Assembly (NCBI RefSeq): GCF_014654785.1
Contig: NZ_BNBD01000018.1
Coordinates: forward strand, 40,647 to 104,646
DNA length: 64,000 nt
Source of the DNA: Streptomyces mashuensis
GTDB taxonomy: Bacteria; Actinomycetota; Actinomycetes; Streptomycetales; Streptomycetaceae
Direction of reading: 5' to 3'
Both the position numbers and the translations under genes were made by a program. Positions 34,686 through 44,519 of this stretch are shown here, in pieces. Numbering within the stretch: position 1 is the first letter of the stretch; each line of letters opens with the position of its first letter. Under the pieces are notes generated by a model, which had not been told where the DNA came from, made no database searches, and worked only from the letters and a program-made list of their open reading frames with translations.

Positions 34686-37600
34686 TCAGGAGGTGGTGCG
34701 GGATGCCAGGGCGAGCGCGGGGGCGGGCGGCAGGTAGCCGGCGCGGACGAAGAAGTCGATGTACGTGGCGAAGAGCTCCCTCGTCATCTCCGGCACCACG
34801 ATCCCCGTGCCGGCGAGCGCCGCCTCGGTCTCGCTCATGTCGATCGGCGGGTAGGCGCCCTCACCGTTCTCGGCGATCTTCTCGAACATGTCGAGCAGCG
34901 GCGTGAGCGCGTTCTCGCCGTCGCCCTGGACCCGCTCCAGCCAGGCGGCCCGGTCCATCTCCTCGATCTCGTACCCGAAGGCCCGCAGGTGCTCCAGGAT
35001 GGTGGTGTAGCGGATGTCGGCGGGGTGGGAGAGGTGGAAGGTGCGGCTCGCGCAGTCCGCCTTCCGCGACAGCGCCACGATCGCCGCGCTGACGTAGTCG
35101 ACCGGCACCATGTGGAACACGATGTCGGTGCCGCGCGGCACCGCGCGGGCCTGGATCAAGCCCTTGAGGCTGAGCCACACGAAGTCCCGGGTCTGGCAGG
35201 CGCCGGACTGCTGGTCGCCGCAGACGACGTCACCGCGGTAGACGGAGACGGGCAGGCCGCGGTCCCGGGCGAGATCGATGATCTGCTCGACCACCCACTT
35301 CGTGTGCCGGTAGCCGTTCATCACCTCGGTCGGGCCCAGCGGGTCCGTCACCTTCAGCGGCACGCCCTCGCGCACGGGCTTGTCGAAGACACCGGTCGAG
35401 GAGACGAAGTGCACCGGGACCGTGCGGTGCCGGGCCGCCATGCGCAGCACCTCCTCGGTGCCGCCGACGTTCGCCGCCTTCAGCGCGGTGTAGGGGTAGA
35501 GCCAGTTGACCAGCGCACCACCGTGGAAGATCACGTCGACCGTGCGGGCGAGTGTGTCGAAGGCGTCCTCGGTCAGCCCCAGCCGGGGCTCGCCGAGGTC
35601 GCCGGGCACGGCGACCACCCGGTGGGCCAGGTCGTCGTCCCAGACGCCGTACCAGCGGGCGTTGTCCCGCAGCCGCTCCAGCCCCTCGGCCTCGTCGGCG
35701 GCCCGCACCAGGCAGTGCACCCGGGCGGACGTGGTGCGCAGCAGCTCCCGCAGCACGAAGGCGCCCAGGAAGCCGGTGGCCCCGGTCAGGAACACCTCCT
35801 CGGGGTTCTCGGCCACGGTGACCACCTCCGCGGCGGGCACGATGTCCTCGGCGAGCCGGATCTCGGCGGCGAAGTCCACCGCCTCGACCGTGGCCGGGCC
35901 GCCGGTCAGCTCGGTCAGCAGGTGGGCGGCGAGGGCCTCCGGCGTCGGGTGCTCGTACACCAGCGAGGCGGACAGCCGCACGCCGGTGGCCGCGCCCAGC
36001 CGGTTGCGCAGGTCGACCGCGGTGAGCGAGTCGAAGCCCAGGTCGACGAAGCCGCGGCCCGGGTCGACGGCGTCCGCGTCGGCGTGGCCGAGCACCGCCG
36101 CGACCTCGCCCCGGACGACGTCCCGCAGCAGCGGCAGCCGTTCGGCGTCGGGCAGCTCGCGCACCCGGTCGCCCACGGACCCGGCGGCTCCGCCCGGCCC
36201 GTCGACGGCGGGCCGCGACGACGTGCGCGCCAGGGTGCGCAGCATCGGTGCCACGGGACCGGGCAGCGCCCGGACGGCCGCCAGGTCGAGGGGCGTGGCT
36301 ACGGGGGTGGTGAGCCCCAGGGTCATGGCCGTGTCGAGCATGGCGGGGCCCTGTTCCATCGTCACGGGGCGGTAGCCCTCGCGGGCGATGCGGGCCAGGT
36401 CCGTGTCGTCCAGGTGGCCGGCGATGCCGCCGTCGTCCTGCTGCCACAGGCCCCACGCCACCGACGTCGCCGCCAGCCCGAGCGCCTGCCGGTACTGCGC
36501 CAGCGCGTCCAGGAACGTGTTGGCCGCCGCATAGTTGGCCTGACCCGCGCTGCCGAAGGTCGCGGCGATCGAGGAGAAGAGGACGAACTGCCGCAGGGGC
36601 ATGTCCTGCGTGAGCAGGTGCAGGTTCCACGCGGCGTCGGCCTTCGGGCGCAGCACCCCCTCGACCCGCTCGGCGGTCAGGGCCGTCACCAGCCCGTCGT
36701 CCAGCACACCCGCGGTGTGCACGACGCCGGACAGGGGGTACTCGGCGGGCACGAGCTCAAGGGCCCGCGCCAGTTCGCCGGCGTCGGACACGTCGCAGGC
36801 GGCGACTTCCACGCGCGCCCCGAGCCGCTCCAGTTCCGCCCGCAGCTCCTGCGCACCCGGCGCCTCGAGGCCCCGGCGGCTGACGAGCAGCAGCGACCGC
36901 ACCCCGTGCTCGACCACCACGTGCCGCGCGAAATGCGCACCCAGGCTGCCCGTACCACCGGTGATGAGCACCGTACCGCCGGCGTCCCATCCCGGGCCGG
37001 CAGCGGGCAGGGAGGCGGCGGCGACGCGGGCGAGCCGGGGCACCAGGGCGCCACGGCCCCGGATCGCCACCTGCGGTTCACCGCCGTCCGTGACGGCGGC
37101 CAGCAGGTCCTGAAGGCCGTCGTCCTCGGCGTCGACGTCCACGAGCACGATGCGGCCCGGGTTCTCGGCCTGCGCCGAGCGCAGCAGGCCCCAGGCCGCG
37201 GCGGTGGCCAGGTCGGGCGTCTCGCCGTCGCGGACAGCGACCGCACCCCGCGTGACGACCATCAGCCGGACGCCGTCGAGCCGCTCGTCGGCCAGCCACT
37301 CCTGCACCAGCGACAGTGCACCGCGCACCTGCTCGTACATCCCGGCCGGCACATCACCACCGGAGGGCATGCACGGCACCACCACGGCGTCCAGCGCCGT
37401 ACCCGCAGCCACCGCGGCGCCCACCTCCGCCACGGACCCGAAGCGGTCCGCGCCCGGAAGCAGCCGGTGCGCGTCGTCGCCGAGGGTGCCCCAGGCGTAC
37501 GCGGACGTGGGGCGCGCCAGCCGGATGGGGTGCCAGCCGACGGTGAACAGCGCGTCGAGGGACGCTTCTCGGGCCGCCGCGACACCGGGGTCGGCGGCGG

Positions 37601-40600
37601 GGGCGAGCGTCAGCGCCTCGACGGCGGCGACGGGCCGGCCCGAACCGTCGGCGATCTCCATCGCGAAGACGTCGGGCCCGGTGCGCCGGACACGCACCCG
37701 CAGCTCCCGCGCGCCCTCGGCGAACACCTGCACGCCCGACCAGGACCGCAGGGCACGCGGCGCACCGCCCGCCAGGCCGCCCGCGTACAGGGCGACCTGC
37801 ACCGCGGCCTCCAGCAGCAGCGGGTGCAGCACGAAGCCGTCGGTGGCGAAGTCCTCTCCGGCCAGAGCCAGTTCGGCGCCGATCTCGTGGCCGTCCTCCC
37901 AGACGGCGGTCACGGCCGGGAAGCCCTGCCCGCGCCCGTAGCCCTGCCCGGCGAGCTGCTTGTACAGGGCGCCGGCGGTCTCCCGGGTCCCGTGCGGCGG
38001 CCACGGCCGGGGCGGCAGCACCGGCATGGCGCCGAGCGAGAGGTGCCCGCTCGCCCGGAGCGTCCAGGTGCCCTCGCCGCCGTCGGCACGCGTGTGCACG
38101 GTGACGGTCCGCCGCCCGTACGCGTCGGGGGCACCGACGGACGCCTGGAGCTGTACCGCCTGCCGGCCCTGCAGCACGAGCGGGGCGTGGACGGTCAGCT
38201 CGTCCAGGGTGTTGCAGCCGAACTGGTCGGCGAGGTGCAGCGCCAGCTCCGCGTAGACCGACGCGGGCACGGTGACGGAACCGTCGAGGACGTGTTCGGC
38301 CAGCCACGGGTGGGTACGGGTGGAGATCCGCCCGCTGAAGACCGCGCCCTGCCCCCCGGCGAGGGTGACGGACGTGCCGAGCAGCGGATGCTCCTGGCCG
38401 TCCAGGCCGAGCTGCGCGGCGTCGAGCCCGGTCCCGGCGGCCGCGCTGTACCAGTAGGTCTGGCGCTGGAAGGCGTACGTCGGCAGGGCGACGGTCCGCG
38501 CGCCGGTGCCGGCGTGGAACCGGGCCCAGTCGACGGCCACGCCCCGGTTGTGCAGCCGCGCGAGTGCGGTGACGGCGTCGGCGGCCTCGGGACGCCCACG
38601 CCGCAGCGTCGGCACGAACCGCGCCTCGGCATCGTCCAGCGAGCCCTGCGCCATCGCGCTGAGCACGGCATCGGGGCCGAGCTCGACGAAAGTCGTGCCC
38701 CCCTGACCGTGCAGGACCTGCACGGCGTCGGCGAACCGCACGGCCTCGCGGACGTGGCGGACCCAGTACGCGGGGTCGGTCAGCTCGGTGGTGACGGGGG
38801 CGCCGGTGAGGGTGGAGACGAAGGGCATCTGCGGCTCGTGGAAGGTCAGGCCCGCGACGATCTGCTCGAACTCGGCGAGCATGGGCTCCATCAACGGCGA
38901 GTGGAAGGCGTGGGAGACCTTCAGCTGCGTCGTCTTGCGGCCCAGCGACTGGAAGTGCGCCTGAACGGCCAGGACGTCGTCCGCCGCACCGGAGATCACC
39001 ACGGCCTGCGGGCCATTGACCGCGGCCATGCCGACGCTGTCGGTCAGGTGCGGCAGCACCTCGTCCTCAGCCGCCTGGAGCGCCACCATCGCACCACCGG
39101 CGGGCAGCGCCTGCATCAGACGACCACGGGCGGACACCAGCTTGGCGGCATCGGCCAGCGACAGCACCCCTGCCACATGAGCAGCGGCAATCTCACCGAT
39201 GGAGTGCCCGGCCACCACATCCGGCCGCACACCCCACGACTCCCACAGACGGAACAGCGCCACTTCGACGGCGAACAACGCCGGCTGCGTGGAGGCGGTG
39301 CGGTTCAGCGCCTCCGCGTCGTCGCCCCACATCACCTCCCGCAGCCCTGCCGGCAGCTCGGCCAGCACCGCATCGAACGCCTCGGCAAAGACCGGGAACG
39401 CCTCGTACAGCTCACGCCCCATGCCCAGCCGCTGACTGCCCTGCCCCGTGAACAGGAACGCTGCCTTGCCGCCCGACGCCTTGACCGTGTCCGTGCTCAC
39501 GGCCTTCGACGCCTCGCCGGCGGCGAGGGCGCGCAGGCCGGCGACGAGCTCGTCGCGGTCGGCGGCGACCACGGCGGCCCGGTGTTCCAGGGCCGCGCGC
39601 GTCGTCGCCAGCGACAGTGCCACGTCGTGGATGCCGAGTTCGGGCCGCTCGCTCACGTGGGCGGCCAGCTTCCCGGCCTGCGCGGCCAGGGCCTCGGCGC
39701 TCTTGGCGGACACCAGCCACGGCACGGCGCCGCGACGGGAGGGCTCGGCGGTCTCCGGAGGCGTATCCTGCGGGGCTTCCTCGATGATGACGTGCGCGTT
39801 CGTCCCGCTGACACCGAACGACGAGACCGCTGCCCGGCGCACCCGCTCCTCCCCCGCCGGCCACTCACGCGCCTGCGTCAGCAACTCGACAGCGCCACTG
39901 TCCCAGTTGACGAACGGCGTCGGCTCCTCGGCGTGCAGCGTCTTGGGGAGCAGCTGGTTCTGGAGCGCCATCACCATCTTGATGACGCCACCGACACCGG
40001 CGGCGGCCTGCGCATGCCCGATGTTCGACTTGAACGAACCGAGGTACAGCGGCCGGTCGGCCGGGCGCCCCTGTCCGTACGTGGCGAGCAGCGCCTGCGC
40101 CTCGATCGGGTCACCGAGCCGCGTACCCGTCCCGTGCGCCTCCACCGCATCCACATCACCGGGCTTGAGCCCGGCGCCGGACAGCGCCTGCCGGATCACC
40201 CGCTGCTGCGCCGGACCGTTCGGCGCCGTCAGACCATTCGACGCACCGTCCTGATTCACCGCCGAACCCCGCACCACCGCCAGCACCCGATGACCGTTCC
40301 GCCGGGCATCCGACAGCCGCTCCAGCACCAGCAGACCCGCACCCTCGGCCCACCCCGTACCGTCCGCGTCCGCACCGAAGGCCCGGCACCGGCCGTCGGC
40401 CGACAGACCGCGCTGCTGCGCGAACTCGACGAAGCTGCCCGGCGTGGCCGCGACCGTGGAGCCGCCGACGAGGGCCAGCGTGGATTCGCCCTGGCGCAGC
40501 GACTGCACCGCCTGGTGCATCGCGACCAGCGACGAGGAGCAGGCCGTGTCGACCGACACGGACGGGCCCTCCAGGCCCAGGACGTAGGAGATGCGGCCGG

Positions 40601-41159
40601 AGATGATGCTGGAGAGGCTGCCCGTCATCAGGTAGCCGCCCAGTTCCTCGGGGCCGTCGAACAGGCCGATGTAGCTCTGCCCCGAGTAGCCCATGAACAC
40701 GCCGGTCGGGCTGCCCTTCAGCGACAGCGGGTCGATGCCGGCGTACTCCAGCGCCTCCCACGCCGTCTCCAGCAGCAGCCGCTGCTGCGGGTCCATGGCG
40801 GTGGCCTCGCGCGGGGATATGCCGAAGAAGCCCGCGTCGAAGTCACCGAGGTCGTGCAGGAAACCGCCGCGTTTGGTGTAGGTGCGGCCCGGCTTGCCCG
40901 GTTCGGGATCGTAGAGCGCGTCGATGTCCCAGCCGCGGTTCTCGGGGAAGTCGCTGATCGCGTCGACCTCGTCCTCGACCAGCCGCCACAGGTCCTCGGG
41001 CGACGCCACGCCGCCGGGGTAGCGGCAGGCCATGCCGACGATCGCTATCGGCTCGGTGCGGCCGGCCTCCAGTTCGGCGACGCGGCGGCGCGACTTCTGG
41101 AGGTCGACGGTGACCCGCTTCAGGTACTCGGCGAGCTTCTGCTCGTTCTCACTGGCCAT
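34686..41159 (-). CDS. PKS-C: KS-AT-DH-KR-ACP-thioester reductase (final module)
   Basis: 2,157 residues. A docking helix (EQKLAEYLKRVTVDLQKSRR) is followed by KS (DTACSSSL), AT (GHSIGEIAAAHVAG and malonyl-type HAFH), DH (HPWLAEHVLDGSVTVP near 950), KR (GGTGSLGAHFA near 1401, active-site Tyr in GQANYAAAN, LDD motif of the B type), ACP (GFDSLTAVDL near 1708) and a terminal reductase (LTGATGFLGAFVLRELL near 1791, YRHTKWVVE). The reductase releases the chain as an aldehyde, or an alcohol after a second reduction, instead of by hydrolysis. The second DH catalytic motif reads LLLEAAVQ where LLDAALH is usual, so dehydration is uncertain. GGAGGG precedes the ATG. Confidence 0.92.
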   Translation of the reverse strand: MASENEQKLAEYLKRVTVDLQKSRRRVAELEAGRTEPIAIVGMACRYPGGVASPEDLWRLVEDEVDAISDFPENRGWDIDALYDPEPGKPGRTYTKRGGFLHDLGDFDAGFFGISPREATAMDPQQRLLLETAWEALEYAGIDPLSLKGSPTGVFMGYSGQSYIGLFDGPEELGGYLMTGSLSSIISGRISYVLGLEGPSVSVDTACSSSLVAMHQAVQSLRQGESTLALVGGSTVAATPGSFVEFAQQRGLSADGRCRAFGADADGTGWAEGAGLLVLERLSDARRNGHRVLAVVRGSAVNQDGASNGLTAPNGPAQQRVIRQALSGAGLKPGDVDAVEAHGTGTRLGDPIEAQALLATYGQGRPADRPLYLGSFKSNIGHAQAAAGVGGVIKMVMALQNQLLPKTLHAEEPTPFVNWDSGAVELLTQAREWPAGEERVRRAAVSSFGVSGTNAHVIIEEAPQDTPPETAEPSRRGAVPWLVSAKSAEALAAQAGKLAAHVSERPELGIHDVALSLATTRAALEHRAAVVAADRDELVAGLRALAAGEASKAVSTDTVKASGGKAAFLFTGQGSQRLGMGRELYEAFPVFAEAFDAVLAELPAGLREVMWGDDAEALNRTASTQPALFAVEVALFRLWESWGVRPDVVAGHSIGEIAAAHVAGVLSLADAAKLVSARGRLMQALPAGGAMVALQAAEDEVLPHLTDSVGMAAVNGPQAVVISGAADDVLAVQAHFQSLGRKTTQLKVSHAFHSPLMEPMLAEFEQIVAGLTFHEPQMPFVSTLTGAPVTTELTDPAYWVRHVREAVRFADAVQVLHGQGGTTFVELGPDAVLSAMAQGSLDDAEARFVPTLRRGRPEAADAVTALARLHNRGVAVDWARFHAGTGARTVALPTYAFQRQTYWYSAAAGTGLDAAQLGLDGQEHPLLGTSVTLAGGQGAVFSGRISTRTHPWLAEHVLDGSVTVPASVYAELALHLADQFGCNTLDELTVHAPLVLQGRQAVQLQASVGAPDAYGRRTVTVHTRADGGEGTWTLRASGHLSLGAMPVLPPRPWPPHGTRETAGALYKQLAGQGYGRGQGFPAVTAVWEDGHEIGAELALAGEDFATDGFVLHPLLLEAAVQVALYAGGLAGGAPRALRSWSGVQVFAEGARELRVRVRRTGPDVFAMEIADGSGRPVAAVEALTLAPAADPGVAAAREASLDALFTVGWHPIRLARPTSAYAWGTLGDDAHRLLPGADRFGSVAEVGAAVAAGTALDAVVVPCMPSGGDVPAGMYEQVRGALSLVQEWLADERLDGVRLMVVTRGAVAVRDGETPDLATAAAWGLLRSAQAENPGRIVLVDVDAEDDGLQDLLAAVTDGGEPQVAIRGRGALVPRLARVAAASLPAAGPGWDAGGTVLITGGTGSLGAHFARHVVVEHGVRSLLLVSRRGLEAPGAQELRAELERLGARVEVAACDVSDAGELARALELVPAEYPLSGVVHTAGVLDDGLVTALTAERVEGVLRPKADAAWNLHLLTQDMPLRQFVLFSSIAATFGSAGQANYAAANTFLDALAQYRQALGLAATSVAWGLWQQDDGGIAGHLDDTDLARIAREGYRPVTMEQGPAMLDTAMTLGLTTPVATPLDLAAVRALPGPVAPMLRTLARTSSRPAVDGPGGAAGSVGDRVRELPDAERLPLLRDVVRGEVAAVLGHADADAVDPGRGFVDLGFDSLTAVDLRNRLGAATGVRLSASLVYEHPTPEALAAHLLTELTGGPATVEAVDFAAEIRLAEDIVPAAEVVTVAENPEEVFLTGATGFLGAFVLRELLRTTSARVHCLVRAADEAEGLERLRDNARWYGVWDDDLAHRVVAVPGDLGEPRLGLTEDAFDTLARTVDVIFHGGALVNWLYPYTALKAANVGGTEEVLRMAARHRTVPVHFVSSTGVFDKPVREGVPLKVTDPLGPTEVMNGYRHTKWVVEQIIDLARDRGLPVSVYRGDVVCGDQQSGACQTRDFVWLSLKGLIQARAVPRGTDIVFHMVPVDYVSAAIVALSRKADCASRTFHLSHPADIRYTTILEHLRAFGYEIEEMDRAAWLERVQGDGENALTPLLDMFEKIAENGEGAYPPIDMSETEAALAGTGIVVPEMTRELFATYIDFFVRAGYLPPAPALALASRTTS

Positions 41160-41228
41160 GACGGAGGCCCTCCTCGGCTGTGTGCTCTGCTGCGAAACGG
41201 TTCTTCTCGGTCTGCTCGGCGTACTCGT

Positions 41229-44200
41229 TCACTCCGTCACCGACCCGCTGACCTCCGCGTCGATGAAGCTGAAGATCTCGTCCAGGTCCGGCGCCTCCGC
41301 GCCGGCGCCGTCCGTGCCCCACTCGCCGCCCCAGCCGTCCAGCAGCGCTCGCAGCCGCGTGGCGACCTCCGCCCGCGTCTCGTCGTCGGGGGAGGCGGCG
41401 GCGAGGGCCGCCTCGAAGCGGTCCAGCTCGGTCAGGACGGAGACCGGGGCGGCCATCTGGGCGTGCACGTGTTCGATGAGGGCGGCGGTGGTGGGGTGGT
41501 CGTAGACCAGCGTCGCGGCGAGCTGGACGCCGGAGGACTCGAGCAGCCGGTCGCGGAGTTCGACGGCCGACAGCGACGTGAAGCCCAGCTGCTGGAACGT
41601 GCGGTCCAGGCCGATCTCATCCGTGTCGGTGAAGCCCAGGACGACCGCCACCTCGCCCCGGACCAGTTCGGCCACCATCTCCCGCTGCTCCGCCGCGGGA
41701 CGCCCCGCCAGTCGCTCGGCGAACGGCACCTCGGCGCGCTGGTGCTCTGCCACCGGCTCGGCGAGCGCCACGGTGGAAGCGGCACCGGAGTCGGAGACGG
41801 CGAGCCAGTACGTCTGGCGCTGGAAGGCGTACGTGGGCAGGGCGACGGTCCGGGCGCCGGTGCCGGCGTGGAACCGGGCCCAGTCGACGGCGACACCCCG
41901 ATTGTGGAGCCGCGCGAGTGCGGTGACGGCGTCGGCGGCCTCGGGACGCCCACGCCGCAGCGTCGGCACGAAACGCGCCTCGCCGTCGGCGAGCGAGCCC
42001 TGCGCCATCGCGGTGAGCACGGCATCCGGGCCGAGCTCGACAAAGGTCGTCACGCCCTGGCCGTGCAGGACCTGCACGGCGTCGGCGAACCGCACGGCGT
42101 CACGGACGTGCCGTACCCAGTACGCCGGCTCGGCGAGCTCGGTCGTGACGGAGGTGCCGGTGAGGGTCGACACGAACGGAATGACCTGCCGGCCGAAGCT
42201 CAGACCTGCGACGATCCGCTCGAACTCGGCGAGCATGGGCTCCATCAACGGCGAGTGGAAGGCGTGCGACACCTTCAGCTGCGTCGTCTTGCGGCCCAGC
42301 TCCTGGAAGTGGGCCTGGACGGCCAGGACATCGTCCAGTGCGCCGGAGATCACGACGGCCTGCGGGCCATTGACGGCAGCAATACCGACGGTGCTGGTCA
42401 GGTGCGGAAGCACCTCGTCCTCGGCCGCCTGAAGCGCCACCATCGCACCACCGGCAGGCAGCGCCTGCATCAGACGACCACGGGCCGACACCAGCTTCGC
42501 CGCATCGGCCAGCGACAACACACCAGCCACATGAGCAGCGGCAATCTCACCGATCGAATGCCCGGCCACCACATCCGGCCGCACACCCCACGACTCCCAG
42601 AGACGGAACAGCGCCACCTCAAGGGCGAACAACGCCGGCTGCGTCACCTCCGTACGATTCAGCGCCTCCGCATCCTCACCCCACATCACCTGCTTCAGAC
42701 CGGGATCAAGCTCCGCCAGCACCGCATCGAACGCCTCGGCGAAGACCGGGAACGCCTCGTACAGCTCACGCCCCATCCCCAACCGCTGACTGCCCTGCCC
42801 CGTGAACAGGAACGCGGTGCGGTTGTCCGTACCGCCCACCGTGTCCGTGACGACAGCGGCGGAGGGCTCGCCGGCGGCGAGGGCGCGCAGGCCGGCGACC
42901 AGCTCGTCGCGGTCGGCGGCGACCACGGCGGCCCGGTGTTCCAGGGCCGCCCGCGTCGTCGCCAGCGACAGCGCCACATCGCGTACGCCGACGCCGGCAC
43001 CGGCGCCCGGCCCCGCGAACTCGGCGAGCCGCTCGGCCTGCGCACGGAGCGCGGCCGCCGACTGGGCCGACACGAGCCACGGCACCATGCCGCCCGTGAC
43101 CGGACGGCCCTCGTCGGACGGCTCGTCCTGCTTGGGTGCCTCCTCGATGATGACGTGCGCGTTCGTCCCGCTGACGCCGAAGGACGAGACGGCGGCCCGA
43201 CGCACCCGCTCCTCCCCCGCCGGCCACTCACGCGCCTGCGTCAGCAACTCGACAGCACCGCTCTCCCAGTCGACGAACGGCGTCGGCTCCTCGGCATGCA
43301 GGGTCTTCGGCAGCAGCTCGTTGCGGAGCGCCATCACCATCTTGATGACGCCACCGACACCGGCGGCGGCCTGCGCATGCCCGATGTTCGACTTGAACGA
43401 CCCCAGATACAGCGGCCGGTCGGCGGGACGGCCGTGCCCGTACGTAGCAAGCAGCGCCTGCGCCTCGATCGGGTCGCCCAGCCGCGTACCCGTCCCGTGC
43501 GCCTCCACCGCATCCACGTCGCCCGGCTTGAGCCCGGCGCCGGACAGCGCCTGCCGGATCACCCGCTGCTGCGCCGGACCGTTCGGCGCCGTCAGACCAT
43601 TCGACGCACCGTCCTGGTTCACCGCCGAGCCCCGCACCACCGCCAGCACCCGATGACCGTTCCGCCGGGCGTCCGACAGCCGCTCCAGCACCAGCAGACC
43701 CGCACCCTCGGCCCACCCGGTGCCATCCGCCGCAGCACCGAACGCACGGCACCGGCCGTCGGCCGACAGGCCGCGCTGCTGCGCGAACTCGACGAACGTC
43801 CCTGGGGTGGGCATCACCATCACGCCACCGGCCAGGGCGAGCGTCGACTCGCCGAGGCGGAGCGACTGCACCGCCTGGTGGATCGCGACGAGCGACGACG
43901 AGCAGGCCGTGTCCACCGTCACCGAGGGGCCCTCCAGGCCCAGGACGTACGAGATGCGGCCGGACATGACGCTGGCGAGGCGTCCGGTGAGCAGATGGCC
44001 GTCGAGGCCCTGGACCGGGCGGTGCAGCTGCGGCCCGTAGTCCTGGGGGGCGCCGCCGGCGAATACGCCGGTCGGGCTGCCCTTGAGCGACAGCGGGTCG
44101 ATGCCGGCGTACTCCAGCGCCTCCCACGCCGTCTCCAGCAGCAGCCGCTGCTGCGGATCCATCGCCAGCGCCTCACGCGGCGAAATGCCGAAGAACTGCG

Positions 44201-44519
44201 CGTCGAACTCCCCGGCGTTCTCCAGGAAGCCACCACGCCGCGTGTACGTACGGCCGGACGTGCCCGGCTCGGGGTCGTAGATCTCCTCGACGTCCCACCC
44301 GCGGTTGCCGGGGAAGTCACCGGTCGCGTCGGTCTCCTCGGCCACCAGCCGCCACAGGTCCTCCGGCGACGACACACCACCGGGGTAGCGGCACGCCATG
44401 CCCACGACGGCGATCGGTTCGACGGCGGCGTCCCGGACCTCCTGGAGCTCCCGCTTGGCCTCGCGCGTGTCGGCGATGGCCTGCTTCAGGTACTCGCGCA
44501 GCTTTGCCTCGTTCGACAT
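41229..44519 (-). CDS. PKS-B: KS-AT-ACP, non-reducing module
   Basis: About 1,096 residues: N-terminal docking helix (KLREYLKQAIADTREAKREL), KS with DTACSSSL, AT with GHSIGEIAAAHVAG and HAFH (malonyl), and one ACP. There is no reductive domain, so its beta-keto group is kept. The ACP reads LGFTSLSAVELRD: threonine replaces the nearly invariant aspartate before the phosphopantetheine serine. The C-terminal helix (LDEIFSFIDAEVSGS) looks like a docking element for PKS-C. Residues 455-850 are almost identical at DNA level to parts of the loading module in PKS-A. The ATG at 44519 lies eight bases past the PKS-A stop. Confidence 0.92.
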   Translation of the reverse strand: MSNEAKLREYLKQAIADTREAKRELQEVRDAAVEPIAVVGMACRYPGGVSSPEDLWRLVAEETDATGDFPGNRGWDVEEIYDPEPGTSGRTYTRRGGFLENAGEFDAQFFGISPREALAMDPQQRLLLETAWEALEYAGIDPLSLKGSPTGVFAGGAPQDYGPQLHRPVQGLDGHLLTGRLASVMSGRISYVLGLEGPSVTVDTACSSSLVAIHQAVQSLRLGESTLALAGGVMVMPTPGTFVEFAQQRGLSADGRCRAFGAAADGTGWAEGAGLLVLERLSDARRNGHRVLAVVRGSAVNQDGASNGLTAPNGPAQQRVIRQALSGAGLKPGDVDAVEAHGTGTRLGDPIEAQALLATYGHGRPADRPLYLGSFKSNIGHAQAAAGVGGVIKMVMALRNELLPKTLHAEEPTPFVDWESGAVELLTQAREWPAGEERVRRAAVSSFGVSGTNAHVIIEEAPKQDEPSDEGRPVTGGMVPWLVSAQSAAALRAQAERLAEFAGPGAGAGVGVRDVALSLATTRAALEHRAAVVAADRDELVAGLRALAAGEPSAAVVTDTVGGTDNRTAFLFTGQGSQRLGMGRELYEAFPVFAEAFDAVLAELDPGLKQVMWGEDAEALNRTEVTQPALFALEVALFRLWESWGVRPDVVAGHSIGEIAAAHVAGVLSLADAAKLVSARGRLMQALPAGGAMVALQAAEDEVLPHLTSTVGIAAVNGPQAVVISGALDDVLAVQAHFQELGRKTTQLKVSHAFHSPLMEPMLAEFERIVAGLSFGRQVIPFVSTLTGTSVTTELAEPAYWVRHVRDAVRFADAVQVLHGQGVTTFVELGPDAVLTAMAQGSLADGEARFVPTLRRGRPEAADAVTALARLHNRGVAVDWARFHAGTGARTVALPTYAFQRQTYWLAVSDSGAASTVALAEPVAEHQRAEVPFAERLAGRPAAEQREMVAELVRGEVAVVLGFTDTDEIGLDRTFQQLGFTSLSAVELRDRLLESSGVQLAATLVYDHPTTAALIEHVHAQMAAPVSVLTELDRFEAALAAASPDDETRAEVATRLRALLDGWGGEWGTDGAGAEAPDLDEIFSFIDAEVSGSVTE

